64,000 nucleotides of DNA from assembly GCA_040880485.1 (NCBI GenBank), contig JBBDIJ010000013.1, positions 1 through 64,000 on the forward strand. Direction: 5' to 3'. Positions 46,155 through 56,185 of the stretch are shown piece by piece (positions within the stretch are counted from its first letter, which is position 1; each line of letters begins with the position of its first letter). The notes below the pieces were generated by a model. The model saw nothing but the letters and a program-made list of their open reading frames with translations. It was not told the origin of the DNA and did no database searches. A program made the translations under genes and the position numbers. The stretch comes from JBBDIJ01 sp040880485 (GTDB lineage: Bacteria; Bacteroidota; Rhodothermia; Balneolales; Balneolaceae).

Positions 46155-47318
46155 ATGTTCGACAATAAGCTGGTTAAGTGTTTTCGCACACTGAAAACCC
46201 CCTTTTTTTACTACGACCTGGAACTTCTGGAGAGAACCATCCGGAACATAGCCGATGCGGGATTTTCCCGGGGCTACAGGGTTCATTACGCTCTGAAAGC
46301 GAACAACAACCCGAAAATTCTGCACCGATTACGGGAAGCGGGCTTCGGCGCCGACTGTGTGAGCGGCGGCGAGATCGGGAGAGCGCTTGAGGCCGGTTTC
46401 GCACCGGGGCAGATCGCCTTTGCCGGGGTCGGAAAATCAGATGAGGAGATCGAGGTCGGTCTGAAGCATGAAATTTTCTCTTTCAACTGCGAATCGGCCG
46501 AAGAGATTGAGGTTCTGGACCAGATGGCAAGCCAGAGAGGCAAAGTGGCCAGGGTCGCACTGCGGATTAACCCGAATGTGAAGGCGAACACGCACAAATA
46601 CATCACTACCGGCCTCAATGAAAACAAGTTCGGCATCCTGTCAGAAGATCTTCCCGGGCTACTGGATCGCATAGACAGTTTCAAAGGGATTCGACTGACC
46701 GGTATGCATTTTCATATCGGCTCACAGATCCTGGACCTGAACGCTTACAGAACCCTCTGCGAAAGGATCAACGAATTGCAGTCTCTCTTCTCCGACCGGG
46801 AGCTGAATATCCGTCACATCAATGTGGGCGGTGGGCTCGGGATCGACTACAGTGCTCCGGACCGAAATGGGGTCCCTGATTTCAAGAGCTATTTTTCGAC
46901 ATTCGAAACCCATCTAAAGCTTCGGAAAGGGCAAGAGGTTCACTTCGAACTGGGTCGAAGCGTCGTCGGGCAGTGCGGCTCTCTGATTACGAAAGTTCTC
47001 TTCACCAAACAGGGGCGCGCCACCCGTTTTGCCATCGTCGATGCCGGAATGACAGAATTGATCCGGCCTGCACTCTATGAAGCGCAGCATAGCATCGATG
47101 CGCTCACCAGCAACAGAGAATATCAGACATACGACGTTGTAGGGCCTATTTGCGAAACCTCCGACACCTTTCGCAGAAATATTCCCCTGCCGGAAGTACG
47201 ACGCGGCGACCTTCTTGCCATTCGCAGTTGTGGAGCATACGGACAGGTGATGAGCAGCTACTACAACCTTCGCGAGAGGGCGGCCGCATACTACTCCGAC
47301 GAGTTCAAAGCGGAGTGA
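46155..47318 (+). CDS. lysA: Diaminopimelate decarboxylase
   Basis: A 387-aa PLP enzyme of fold type III that makes lysine from meso-diaminopimelate. The PLP lysine is in HYALKANNN (Lys 48). INVGGGLGIDY is the phosphate-binding glycine loop, HFELGRSVV the substrate-contact segment, and GPICETSDTF the decarboxylase motif with the catalytic Cys. The CESxD pattern favours LysA over ornithine or carboxynorspermidine decarboxylase. Length is slightly short but within range. It follows the 5-oxoprolinase gene by 78 bases on the same strand; whether they are co-transcribed is uncertain. Confidence 0.87.
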   Translation: MFDNKLVKCFRTLKTPFFYYDLELLERTIRNIADAGFSRGYRVHYALKANNNPKILHRLREAGFGADCVSGGEIGRALEAGFAPGQIAFAGVGKSDEEIEVGLKHEIFSFNCESAEEIEVLDQMASQRGKVARVALRINPNVKANTHKYITTGLNENKFGILSEDLPGLLDRIDSFKGIRLTGMHFHIGSQILDLNAYRTLCERINELQSLFSDRELNIRHINVGGGLGIDYSAPDRNGVPDFKSYFSTFETHLKLRKGQEVHFELGRSVVGQCGSLITKVLFTKQGRATRFAIVDAGMTELIRPALYEAQHSIDALTSNREYQTYDVVGPICETSDTFRRNIPLPEVRRGDLLAIRSCGAYGQVMSSYYNLRERAAAYYSDEFKAE

Positions 47319-47421
47319 AAAGCACTGCAACAGAAAAACTGCACCCGTAGCCGGAGCACCCGCACTACCTGGGCGAAGGAAAAAGCGCCACAATGACGAT
47401 CCGGGTTGCTATACAATCCGG

Positions 47422-48696
47422 TTACTCTCCGTCAATTCTCATCTCCGAGGGTTCTCTCTCTTCCCGGAGCCTTTCCGCCGTCTGCTCTGCTTCACGCATC
47501 ACCCGCAGTATGTTCCTTCCGGCAATCATCTTTAGCTCCTCCTCCGTGTAGCCTCTGCGCAGCAGTTCGGCAAACAGATCGGGGTAGGTCGTCACATCCT
47601 CCAGTCCGGACGGCAACTCAGTGATTCCGTCGTAGTCGGCACCGATGCCTATATACTCCACCCCGATTCGATCCCGAATATGATCGATATGATCTGCAAC
47701 CTGGCCAAGAGTCGCTTCCGGGGCAGGATTCTCCTCATCCCACTGCTCCATCCCTGCCTGTACCGAATCGGGTCTTCCGAGCCACAACGTCTCCAGCCTG
47801 GCCAGATTCGCACTCCTCTCCGCACCGTGGCGGCGCAGCTCTTCCGAAATAAATGAGGTCACATTGGTTACCATAATCACACCCCGGTTCTCTTTGAGCC
47901 GGTCAAGTGCTTCATCCGGTACATTCCGGGGGTGCCCGTTCACACCTCTTGCAGAGGAGTGGGAAAAGATGACGGGTGCTTCAGAGACCCGAATCGCAAC
48001 GAGCATCGCCTCCGCAGAGACGTGGGAGAGATCGACCAGCATTCCAAGCCGGTTCATCTCCCGCACCACCTCTTCACCAAACGGCGAAAGGCCTCCATGC
48101 AGAGGTTCGTCGTTGGAAGAGTCGGCCCAATCGAGAGTTCGGGAGTGGGTTAACGTCATGTATCTGCCCCCCTGACGGTAGAATTGACGCAATACAGGCA
48201 GGGAGTTTCCAATTGAATGCCCTCCTTCCAGCCCGATCAGAGACGCGATTTTCCCCTCTGCGAAAATTCTCTCTACGTCATCGGCAGTCAGCGCCAGTTC
48301 AAAGTGATCGGGGTAGCGATCGATCATTCGATAGACAAAATCGATCTGCTCCAGCGTCGCCTGAACCGCCTCGCTCTCTGGCATATCGGCCGGAACGTAG
48401 ACCGACCAGAACTGCCCGCCAACCCGTCCCTCCCTCAGGCGGGGAATATCTGTATGCATGGGCGGATCCAACAGGCGGGTATTCATCAGGTCGATCTCCG
48501 AAAAACGGTAATTTGCACGTATCCGGTACTGCCAGGGTACATCGTTGTGACCATCCACAAGGGGCACCTCTTCCAGAATTCGAATCGCCTGCTCACGCAG
48601 ATCCTGGTCCTGAAGAGCCTGGGCAGAGCTGCTGCAGGAGACCAGAGGGATGACGAAAATCAGCAGCAGAGTGGTGTAGAGATTTTTTTTAGTCAT
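47422..48696 (-). CDS. Membrane dipeptidase, M19 family
   Basis: A 424-aa exported zinc dipeptidase of the renal dipeptidase family. The N terminus carries a lipobox-like VSCSSS (Cys about 21), so it is probably a lipoprotein. Metal ligands and family motifs: DGHNDVPW (His and Asp), GLEGGHSIG (bridging Glu), MLVDLSHVS and IFSHSSARG (His), and IGADYDGI. These enzymes cleave a range of dipeptides, including D-amino-acid ones. The ATG at 48696 is chosen; an upstream TTG would overlap the preceding gene. It lies 25 bases after the sialidase-fold gene on the same strand. Confidence 0.9.
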   Translation of the reverse strand: MTKKNLYTTLLLIFVIPLVSCSSSAQALQDQDLREQAIRILEEVPLVDGHNDVPWQYRIRANYRFSEIDLMNTRLLDPPMHTDIPRLREGRVGGQFWSVYVPADMPESEAVQATLEQIDFVYRMIDRYPDHFELALTADDVERIFAEGKIASLIGLEGGHSIGNSLPVLRQFYRQGGRYMTLTHSRTLDWADSSNDEPLHGGLSPFGEEVVREMNRLGMLVDLSHVSAEAMLVAIRVSEAPVIFSHSSARGVNGHPRNVPDEALDRLKENRGVIMVTNVTSFISEELRRHGAERSANLARLETLWLGRPDSVQAGMEQWDEENPAPEATLGQVADHIDHIRDRIGVEYIGIGADYDGITELPSGLEDVTTYPDLFAELLRRGYTEEELKMIAGRNILRVMREAEQTAERLREEREPSEMRIDGE

Positions 48697-48721
48697 GGTT
48701 CTGTCGTCAGTTTCGCAGTTG

Positions 48722-49969
48722 TCAATCGTTTTCAAACCTCTCCCAGGGGACCCAGGCGTTCCTTGTGCGCCGAAGAGGCTCTGTCTGTGTCCAGGTGAGG
48801 ATTAATCCGTCTCTCGCCGGTGTCATGCGTGGCGTACCACTTCCCCGCCCCATGTCGGCTGTGGCAATCCTGTACTGCTTCTGGAGTCCCTCCAGGGGGT
48901 CTACCTGCTGCAGCTCCAGAGAAGCGAAATTCTCGTCCATACGTTCCAGCCAGCTCACATAGATCCGGCCATCAGGCCCGATCTTCACATCCACTCTTCC
49001 CAGTGGAGTGCCCCGATTGATCTGCACCGGACTCTCAAAACTCTCACCCCCATCCCTGGATAGGGCAAGCCGGACCTGTGGCTCCTCACCGGCTGCTGTA
49101 AACCATGCGACAGCCACCAGATCTCCCCGGCTGTCGATACGGGGGCCGTTCACCGGGCAGCCGGCGATCTCCCACCCATCATCATAAACTGATACCGGTT
49201 CACTCCACTCACCACTCGAAATATCATATCGTGCAATAAGAATATCCCGCACCTCCCCATCCGTACGCCCCCTGTAGACCAGTAGCAGCTCCTCTCCCTC
49301 ACGGACCATACCTGTCGGGCAGCAGTCGCAAACCATGGAATCGATTACTCGTTGCCGTTCCACTCTCCCGTCTGCATGCACTTCAGCCGACCGAATGGTC
49401 ATCGCATGATCCGGATCATCATACCCCTCCTCTGATCTGCCCTCCGTCTGACGGCCGTCGAGCCACACGGCTACCACACTCTCTCCGGATAACGGCGCCA
49501 TAGAGACAAACCCGTGTTCGGTAGGTGTTCCATCCAGATGGGGGGTCACGATATTGGACCACCGTCCCGACTCATCCCTGAATGCGATATCGATATGGTA
49601 AGCGTGAGGCCCACCCTCAACTTGCCGTAGCCAGTGAAAAGCGACCGGTTCCCCATCCAGAGACACCACAGAGGGGAAGTCGGCCCAGTTCACAAAGAAA
49701 TCCTCACCGATTCTAACCGTACTTGTCTCTCCCCAGTTCAACGAGTCGAAATCTGCATACTGAAGCGCATAGAGATTGTCCTCTACCCGAAGAAGCCAGC
49801 TCATAAACACCTTGCCTGTGTTGTCTGTCCAGAGGTTGGAGTAGCGGCTTCCCCTCTCGACAGGGTCTCCCATCGTGAAATATTCGGAAGGACGCTGGCG
49901 CAGGGTCTCTTCACAAGAGAGGGCCGGCAGGGATAACAGAAGCAGAAGAATGAAAACAGATGGTTTCAT
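48722..49969 (-). CDS. Sialidase-fold (BNR propeller) lipoprotein
   Basis: A 415-aa lipoprotein (signal LLLLSLPALSC) with a predicted six-bladed propeller. Repeated Asp-box-like turns (ALSRDGGESFESPV; SRGDLVAVAWF; GPDGRIYVSWL) give the fold. A CDCC motif (MVCDCCPTGM) near the middle is recurrent in this uncharacterised group and might bind a metal or form disulfides. The sialidase catalytic Arg triad is not clear, so activity on sialic acid should not be assumed. The frame extends to 51253, but that part is antisense to the ABC-F gene; the ATG at 49969 starts the signal peptide. Upstream partner of the dipeptidase gene. Confidence 0.72.
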   Translation of the reverse strand: MKPSVFILLLLLSLPALSCEETLRQRPSEYFTMGDPVERGSRYSNLWTDNTGKVFMSWLLRVEDNLYALQYADFDSLNWGETSTVRIGEDFFVNWADFPSVVSLDGEPVAFHWLRQVEGGPHAYHIDIAFRDESGRWSNIVTPHLDGTPTEHGFVSMAPLSGESVVAVWLDGRQTEGRSEEGYDDPDHAMTIRSAEVHADGRVERQRVIDSMVCDCCPTGMVREGEELLLVYRGRTDGEVRDILIARYDISSGEWSEPVSVYDDGWEIAGCPVNGPRIDSRGDLVAVAWFTAAGEEPQVRLALSRDGGESFESPVQINRGTPLGRVDVKIGPDGRIYVSWLERMDENFASLELQQVDPLEGLQKQYRIATADMGRGSGTPRMTPARDGLILTWTQTEPLRRTRNAWVPWERFEND

Positions 49970-50062
49970 AATGTGCTGAATATACATCACTCCAATGAGA
50001 CTTTCGCAGATAATACCGGCCGTTTTCCTTGCGTCCGAGCCGATTACTCCTGATCTTTCCGA

Positions 50063-52030
50063 ATGCTGCAACTCGATTCGATTACGCTCCGCTTCGGAGA
50101 GCGCACCCTGTTTCAGGATGTCCACTGTACCATCAATCCCGGAGAGAGAGTCGGGCTGGCTGGTCCTAACGGGGCGGGCAAGTCTACCCTTATGAAAATT
50201 ATCACCGGAGACTTTGAGCCCGACAGCGGCGAAGTCCTTCTGGGCGGGAACCGCACAGTGGGCTACCTGCCTCAGGACGGTATCGATCCCGATCCCTCCC
50301 TGACCCTTTTTCTTGAGGTCGAAAGTGCCTTCCGCGAGATATTGAAACTCAGGCGGGATGTCGAGGAGGTTCAGCAGAAGATGGCGAGCTTCAAGCCGGG
50401 CTCCGAGGAGTCCGACCGGGCCACCGACCGGTTTGGCACCCTTCAGGAGAGGCTCGAGCTGTCCGGCTCCTACACGCTGCGCAGCGATATCGAACGGGTA
50501 CTGAAAGGCCTCGGATTTCAGGAGTCCGACTTCGACAGGCCTGTTACAGAGTTCAGCGGCGGCTGGCTGATGAGAATAGCCCTTGCCAAATTGCTTCTCC
50601 AAAAACCGGACTATCTGCTCCTGGATGAACCGACCAACCACCTCGACATTGAGTCTTTGCAGTGGCTCGAACAGTTTCTGGAGAAGTATGAAGGTGCGGT
50701 CGTCGTGATCTCTCACGACCGCGCCTTTCTGGACAAGATCACCCGCCGAACCCTCGCCCTGCGGGGCGGCATGCTTCGGGACTATGCCGGTAACTACACC
50801 TTCTTTGAAAAAAAGTACCGGGAAGAGAGAGAACAGCTTATAAAGGAGAAAGCCAACCGGGAGAAAGAGCGAAAGCAGACTGAAGAGTTTATCGATCGCT
50901 TCCGGTACAAGGCAACCAAAGCGAAACAAGTTCAGAGCCGGATCAGGCAGCTGGAAAAAGAGGATGAGATCGAAATTGAGGATGATCAGGAGGAGATCTC
51001 CTTTCGCTTTCCAACACCGGAGCGCAGCGGTCTCGTGGTGATGGAGCTGAAGGGCGTGAGTAAAAGCTATGGAGAGAACCGGGTATTCAGTGACCTGGAT
51101 TATCAGGTAGAGCGTGGCGACAAGGTAGCGGTTGTGGGGCCCAACGGGGCGGGAAAAAGTACTCTGATCCGTATACTTGCAGGACTGGAACCGATCGATT
51201 CGGGTGAGTTGAAAACAGGACACAACGTAACCCCTTCCTATTTTGCCCAGCACCAGGCCGAAGAGCTGAACCCGAAAAAGACAGTACTGGAAGAGCTTCG
51301 CGAGTCGGCACCGCTCGAAAGTGAGAGCCGCCTGCGCACGCTGCTCGGCTGCTTTCTTTTTCGGGGAGATGATGTTTTCAAAAAAGTCAGTGTCCTTTCG
51401 GGCGGGGAGAAGAGCCGGCTGGCCCTCTCGAAGATGCTCATTGCCCCCTCAAATTTTATCATTCTGGATGAACCGACCAACCACCTCGACATGCAGTCCA
51501 GGGAGATCCTTCAGCAGGCGCTGAACCTGTACGAAGGGACCTGTATGATTGTCACGCACGATCGGGACTTTGCAGATTCTATTGTCAAAAAAACTCTGGA
51601 GGTTCAACCCGGTAGAGTAAAAACCTGGCCGGGACATGTATCGCACTATCTCGAGATGAGAGAGCTGGCAGAGCAGGAGTCCCAATCTTCAGAGAGCAAC
51701 AGGAAGAGCGAAAACGGAAAAGGAGAAAACGGATCTCTGAGCAGGAAGGAGGTCCGAAGGATTGAAGCACAGAAGAGACAAAAGCTGGCATCCAGCGTAA
51801 ATCCCCTTAAGGAACGCCTCCGTAAGCTGGAAGAGAGCATCGCTTCTATGGAGGAGCGCATCGGCGAGATCGAAGCACTGATGGCCGATACATCGTTCTA
51901 TAGTGATGAAGAGCAGGTAAAGGCCACCACCATGGAGTATGAAAAACTGAAAAGCGATCTGAGTAACAGCTACTCCAAATGGGAGGAGCTGGCAGGGCGA
52001 ATCAACTATCTTGAGTCGGAAACGGAGTGA
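50063..52030 (+). CDS. ABC-F family ATPase
   Basis: A 655-aa soluble protein with two ABC domains and no membrane part. The Walker A motifs are GPNGAGKST (both domains), the signature motifs FSGGW (first) and LSGGE (second), and both domains have LLDEPTNHLD/ILDEPTNHLD. A basic linker of about 80 residues joins them, and a coiled coil ends the protein (about 565-650). The FSGGW and long C-terminal coil suit the Uup/YheS branch, which acts on stalled ribosomes; antibiotic resistance ABC-Fs cannot be ruled out by eye. It ends exactly where the VOC gene's stop begins. Confidence 0.88.
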   Translation: MLQLDSITLRFGERTLFQDVHCTINPGERVGLAGPNGAGKSTLMKIITGDFEPDSGEVLLGGNRTVGYLPQDGIDPDPSLTLFLEVESAFREILKLRRDVEEVQQKMASFKPGSEESDRATDRFGTLQERLELSGSYTLRSDIERVLKGLGFQESDFDRPVTEFSGGWLMRIALAKLLLQKPDYLLLDEPTNHLDIESLQWLEQFLEKYEGAVVVISHDRAFLDKITRRTLALRGGMLRDYAGNYTFFEKKYREEREQLIKEKANREKERKQTEEFIDRFRYKATKAKQVQSRIRQLEKEDEIEIEDDQEEISFRFPTPERSGLVVMELKGVSKSYGENRVFSDLDYQVERGDKVAVVGPNGAGKSTLIRILAGLEPIDSGELKTGHNVTPSYFAQHQAEELNPKKTVLEELRESAPLESESRLRTLLGCFLFRGDDVFKKVSVLSGGEKSRLALSKMLIAPSNFIILDEPTNHLDMQSREILQQALNLYEGTCMIVTHDRDFADSIVKKTLEVQPGRVKTWPGHVSHYLEMRELAEQESQSSESNRKSENGKGENGSLSRKEVRRIEAQKRQKLASSVNPLKERLRKLEESIASMEERIGEIEALMADTSFYSDEEQVKATTMEYEKLKSDLSNSYSKWEELAGRINYLESETE

Positions 52031-52459
52031 CTAATCGGTGGCAAAAATACGGCTCTTGTCCCGGAATGCCTTGAACTCCAGTGCGTTACCGCTCGGGTCC
52101 AGAAAGAACATGGTCGCCTGTTCGCCAGGTTCCCCCTCAAATCGAATATACGGTTCAATGACAAAACGGATTTCGTGATTTCGGAGCCGTTCGGCAAGCT
52201 CTTCCCACTCCTCCCACTCCAGTATGACCCCGAAATGTTTTGCGGGCACAGCATGTCCATCCACATCATTGGATGAAGAGCGGCCCGCATCGTCGGGACT
52301 CAGATGGGCCACCACCTGATGGCCCCAGAAATTGAAGTCGATCCATCGATCGGAACTGCGCCCCGTTTCGCAGCCAAGAATGTCTCTGTAGAAGCGTAGA
52401 GTCTCTTTGAGCTCCTTTACGGGGAAGGCGAGGTGAAACGGAGAGATAGAATCAGGCAT
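52031..52459 (-). CDS. VOC (glyoxalase-like) protein
   Basis: A 142-aa protein with two beta-alpha-beta-beta-beta units. FHLAFPVKELKETLRFYRDILGC opens the fold, HFGVILEWEEWEELAERL starts the second unit, and FFLDPSGNALEFKAF is the C-terminal motif. His 9, the His of KHFGVIL and the late Glu are likely metal ligands. Members include dioxygenases, isomerases and resistance proteins; the substrate is open. It directly abuts the ABC-F gene end-to-end (convergent, no gap). Confidence 0.85.
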   Translation of the reverse strand: MPDSISPFHLAFPVKELKETLRFYRDILGCETGRSSDRWIDFNFWGHQVVAHLSPDDAGRSSSNDVDGHAVPAKHFGVILEWEEWEELAERLRNHEIRFVIEPYIRFEGEPGEQATMFFLDPSGNALEFKAFRDKSRIFATD

Positions 52460-52650
52460 ATTTCACGGGTTTTTTAAATCAACATTCAGTAGGGCCAAGA
52501 TACATAAAAATGAATCTACCCGGTACACGTTCCATCCCCGGTTCACCCAAATGAAGTTAGCCTTCGAGCCTTGCAGCCCTTATTTTAAAGTTTCACAGAC
52601 AATTGACCCGAGCAGGGCTTGGACCAAAAGCCTGAAACCAACGGACCACC

Positions 52651-54150
52651 ATGACCGATACCAACGCTGAAGTTCGCGTACGATTTGCTCCCAGCCCCAC
52701 CGGATTTCTACATGTGGGAGGCCTGAGAACCGCACTTTACAACTATCTCTTTGCCAGACATCACAAGAACGGGACATTTATTCTTCGCATCGAAGACACA
52801 GACCAAAGCCGGTATGTGGAGGGCGCCGAGGAGGATATCATCCGCTCTCTGGAGTGGTGCGGGTTCAAAATCGATGAGGGGCCGAACCGGCCGGGAGAGA
52901 CAGGGCCCTACCGCCAGAGTGAACGAATGGAGCTCTACCGAACCTATTGCGATCAGCTCATCGAGTCCGGGCACGCCTACTACGCGTTCGATACCACCGA
53001 AGAGGTCGAAGAGATGCGGGAGCGGCTCCGGAAGTCAGGTAATCCCTCGCCCCGATACGACTCTATCACCCGCCAGTCGATGAAGAACAGCCTCACCCTC
53101 TCGCAGGATGAGATAAAGGAGAGGCTGAAGTCGGAGGAGGAGTATGTGATTCGTCTAAAAGTACCCCGTCGCGAAAGTGTCCGCTTTACCGACCAGATTC
53201 GTGGCGTGGTCTCCTTTGAAACCAGAGGCCTGGACGATCAGGTCCTTCTCAAATCTGACGGCATGCCCACCTACCACATGGCCAATGTAGTGGATGACCA
53301 TCTAATGGGCATCACACATGTCATCCGGGGAGAGGAGTGGCTGAGCAGTACACCCAAACATCTGCTTCTCTACAACTATCTGGGATGGGAACCACCCGTC
53401 ATGGCTCACCTCCCACTCATTATGTCCCCTTCCGGTGGTAAACTATCGAAGCGAAAGGCAGAGGAGGAGGGAATACCGGTGAATGCTAAAGATTATATCG
53501 AAGGACGCTACGAACCCGAAGCGCTGGTCAACTTTCTGGCCTATCTCGGGTGGAGTCCCGGAGACGACAGCGAAATTCACTCACTGGAGGAACTTTCAGC
53601 GCTCTTTACCCTGGATCGTGTCAGCAAGGGCGGAGCTGTGTTCAACTACAAGAAACTGCTCTGGTACAACGAACACTACCTTCGCGAGAAACCGGAAGAG
53701 GAGCTGATGGAGAGGGCGGCCGAAGTAGCTCATGAATCAGGGCTTGAAAACGCAGACAGGGAGACCCTGAAAGCGATGATCCCGCTCATGAAGGAGCGTG
53801 TGAGCAGGGTGGATGAACTGATTACACTCGGACGATTCTTTTTCGAAGATCCCGACAATTACGATGAAAAGGCGTTGAAAAAATGGAAAGATGATAGTGC
53901 ACAACTGGTTGCCGCCTATCGGGACAGGATTGCAGACTGGAGTGAAGAGGAGTTTCTCGCCGGGCCTCTGAAAGAAGCACTGGAAGAGACTATAGAGGAG
54001 AAAGAAGTCGGCTTCGGAAAGCTGATGATGCCGCTTCGTATTGCCGTTACCGGGCTCGGTTTCGGGCCCGAACTCTTTCCGGCCATGGAGCTTCTGGGTA
54101 AAGAGACCGTGCTCAGAAGAATTGACCTTGCGATTGAAAAGCTTGGTTGA
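52651..54150 (+). CDS. gltX: Glutamyl-tRNA synthetase
   Basis: GluRS (499 aa) is a class I synthetase. The HIGH-type motif is PSPTGFLHVGG (14-24), the KMSKS-type motif is KLSKR (264-268), and DTDQSRYV and GEEWLSSTPKH are also conserved. Length fits bacterial GluRS. No GlnRS or GatCAB gene is in the window, so a non-discriminating role is open. The upstream gap is 191 bases with no clear promoter. Convergent with typA, six bases away. Confidence 0.96.
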   Translation: MTDTNAEVRVRFAPSPTGFLHVGGLRTALYNYLFARHHKNGTFILRIEDTDQSRYVEGAEEDIIRSLEWCGFKIDEGPNRPGETGPYRQSERMELYRTYCDQLIESGHAYYAFDTTEEVEEMRERLRKSGNPSPRYDSITRQSMKNSLTLSQDEIKERLKSEEEYVIRLKVPRRESVRFTDQIRGVVSFETRGLDDQVLLKSDGMPTYHMANVVDDHLMGITHVIRGEEWLSSTPKHLLLYNYLGWEPPVMAHLPLIMSPSGGKLSKRKAEEEGIPVNAKDYIEGRYEPEALVNFLAYLGWSPGDDSEIHSLEELSALFTLDRVSKGGAVFNYKKLLWYNEHYLREKPEEELMERAAEVAHESGLENADRETLKAMIPLMKERVSRVDELITLGRFFFEDPDNYDEKALKKWKDDSAQLVAAYRDRIADWSEEEFLAGPLKEALEETIEEKEVGFGKLMMPLRIAVTGLGFGPELFPAMELLGKETVLRRIDLAIEKLG

Positions 54151-54156
54151 ACCGGT

Positions 54157-55971
54157 TCAGCCCGTCACCGTCTTTTCAGCCCTTTTTCTCTCATTGTGAT
54201 CGAGGTGCAGCTTGCGAATACGAAGTGATGCCGGGGTGACTTCCAGCAGTTCGTCCCGGTCAATGAACTCGATGCACTGCTCCAGGCTCAAATGAACGGC
54301 CTGTGAGACTTTCACAGAGTCTGAGGTCTGTGTGGCACGGTGATTGGTCAGATTCTTCTTCTTGACCACATTGACAACCAGATCGTCTGCACGGTTATTC
54401 AACCCCACCACTTGCCCTGCATAGACCGAATCACCCGGTACTACGTAGAACTGGCCTCTGTCCTGAAGACCCTCCAGCGAATAGGCCGTAACATCTCCCT
54501 GTTCCAATGCGATCAGTGCACCCCGGCTTCGGCCCGGGATCTCTCCGGCCCAGGGTTCGTAACCGTCAAAGAGCTGATGCATCATGCCGGTTCCTCTCGT
54601 TTCGGTGAGCATCTCGCTTCGGAAACCAATCAAACCTCTGGAAGGAACCCGGAATGTGATTCGGTTATTCTCTCCCTCCCGTACCATGGAGGTCATGATG
54701 CCGCGCCGTTTCTGCAGATTGTCTATCACTTTGTTGCTGTAGTCGTTGTGTACATCTACCACTACCTCTTCGAATGGTTCTTCCACTTTACCCTTCACTT
54801 CCCGCAAAAGGACTTCAGGGCGGGAGACCGCAAACTCATACCCCTCCCTTCGCATCGTTTCGGTAAGAATAGCGAGCTGAAGCTCTCCACGGCCAGACAC
54901 TTTGAAAACATCCGGATTGTCGGTCTGTGAGATCTGGATAGAGACATTGGTCCGAATCTCGCGCTCCAGCCGGTCCTTCAGCGCACTTGAAGTCACATGA
55001 TCCCCCTCCTTGCCGGCAAAAGGTGAGCTGTTTACGCGAAAGAACATCGCCATCGTCGGCTGATCGATCACTACACCTGTTATAGGTTCGGCATCGGCAG
55101 GGTCAGTCAGTGTATCTCCCATGTTCACCTTGTCGTAACCGGCCAGTGCAACAATATCACCGGCCGAGACCTGCTCTACAGGTTCGCGGTCCAGACCGTT
55201 GTACGTGAAGAGCCGTGTGGCCCTGGCCTTCATCTTCACATCTCCCTTCGCACTCATCAGAAGGATCTCGTCTCCGGTCTTCAGTTCTCCCTGCTCTACC
55301 CTTCCGATCGCGATTCGCCCGACATAGTCGTTCCAGTCCACACTGCTTGTCAACATTTTGAACGGAGCATCCGTGATCCGTTTCGGGGGCGGAACATGCT
55401 CCAGAATGGTCCTGAAAAGAGGTGCAAGATCTCCTCCCTCTCCCTCCGGTGTTTCGCGGGCGATACCCTCCAGCCCGATCGAATAGAGGGTCGGGAAGTC
55501 AAGCTGCTCATCCGTTGCATCCAGCGTTACAAAGAGATCGAAAACCTAGTTCAGAACGGCATCCGGCCTCGCATCCTTGCGGTCGATCTTGTTGATGAGT
55601 ACAATGGGCTTGAAGCCGAGTTGAAGACTTTTACGCAGTACAAATTTTGTCTGTGGAAGAGGCCCCTCTGCAGAGTCCACCAAAAGGATCACTCCGTTCA
55701 CCATCTTCAGAATACGCTCTACCTCTCCCCCAAAATCGGCGTGACCAGGTGTATCTACAATGTTAATCTTTACTCCTTCCCAGTTGACGGCCGTATTCTT
55801 GGAAGAGATCGTGATTCCCTTCTCTCTCTCCAGATCGTTGGAATCCATCACCCGATCCCGTACCTGTTGATTCTCGCGAAAGGTTCCGCTCTGCCGGAGC
55901 ATCTGGTCTACAAGTGTAGTTTTTCCGTGGTCGACGTGGGCAATGATGGCAATATTTCGAATATCGGTCAT
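54157..55971 (-). pseudogene. typA: GTPase TypA/BipA, interrupted by one in-frame amber codon
   Basis: TypA/BipA is a ribosome-binding GTPase needed mainly for cold or stress growth. From the ATG at 55971 the frame reads G1 AHVDHGKT (11-18), DTPGH and NKID for 141 codons, then meets TAG at 55548-55546. After the TAG the same frame continues with VFDLFVTLDATDEQLDFP and runs to 54157 with no other stop, giving 604 codons, the normal TypA length. The family usually has Glu or Gln there (E. coli DQVFDLF), so GAG or CAG to TAG by one base. No restart with a ribosome site is visible. Mutation, sequencing error or readthrough are all possible. Confidence 0.88.
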
Positions 55972-55987
55972 GGGAGATATAGGGTCT

Positions 55988-56002
55988 GCCCGCAAGGCGG
56001 GC
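55988..56002 (-). promoter_or_regulatory. GC hairpin in typA leader
   Basis: GCCCGC (55988-55993) and GCGGGC (55997-56002) form a 6-bp GC stem with a three-base loop, 17 bases upstream of the typA start. So close to the ribosome site, it could dampen initiation. A perfect TTGACA on the minus strand at 56117-56112 is a possible -35 for typA, but its -10 is poor. Confidence 0.3.
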
Positions 56003-56185
56003 CGGTTTCTGTATTGGGAATTATGTACTACTTTCCATCTGCAGAGAAGATGGCTGTCTTCCGGCACGATTCTAAATCGCCGGATGTCTGAAAATGAAAA
56101 GGTGTACAGCCTGTCAAGATACACTTTTTTGCCGTGAAATAGACAAACCATTTTACCGAACTTAACAGAGCCGGGAGCGCAGAGT

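Noticed and set aside
49970..51253. 843-aa frame on the minus strand suggesting a long N-terminal extension of the sialidase-fold protein
   Set aside because: This part is antisense to the clearly real ABC-F gene and has no domain character; a signal peptide starts at 49969.
55546..55548. Pyrrolysine insertion or code reassignment at the typA TAG
   Set aside because: TAG is the normal stop of at least six genes here, and no pyl genes are visible.
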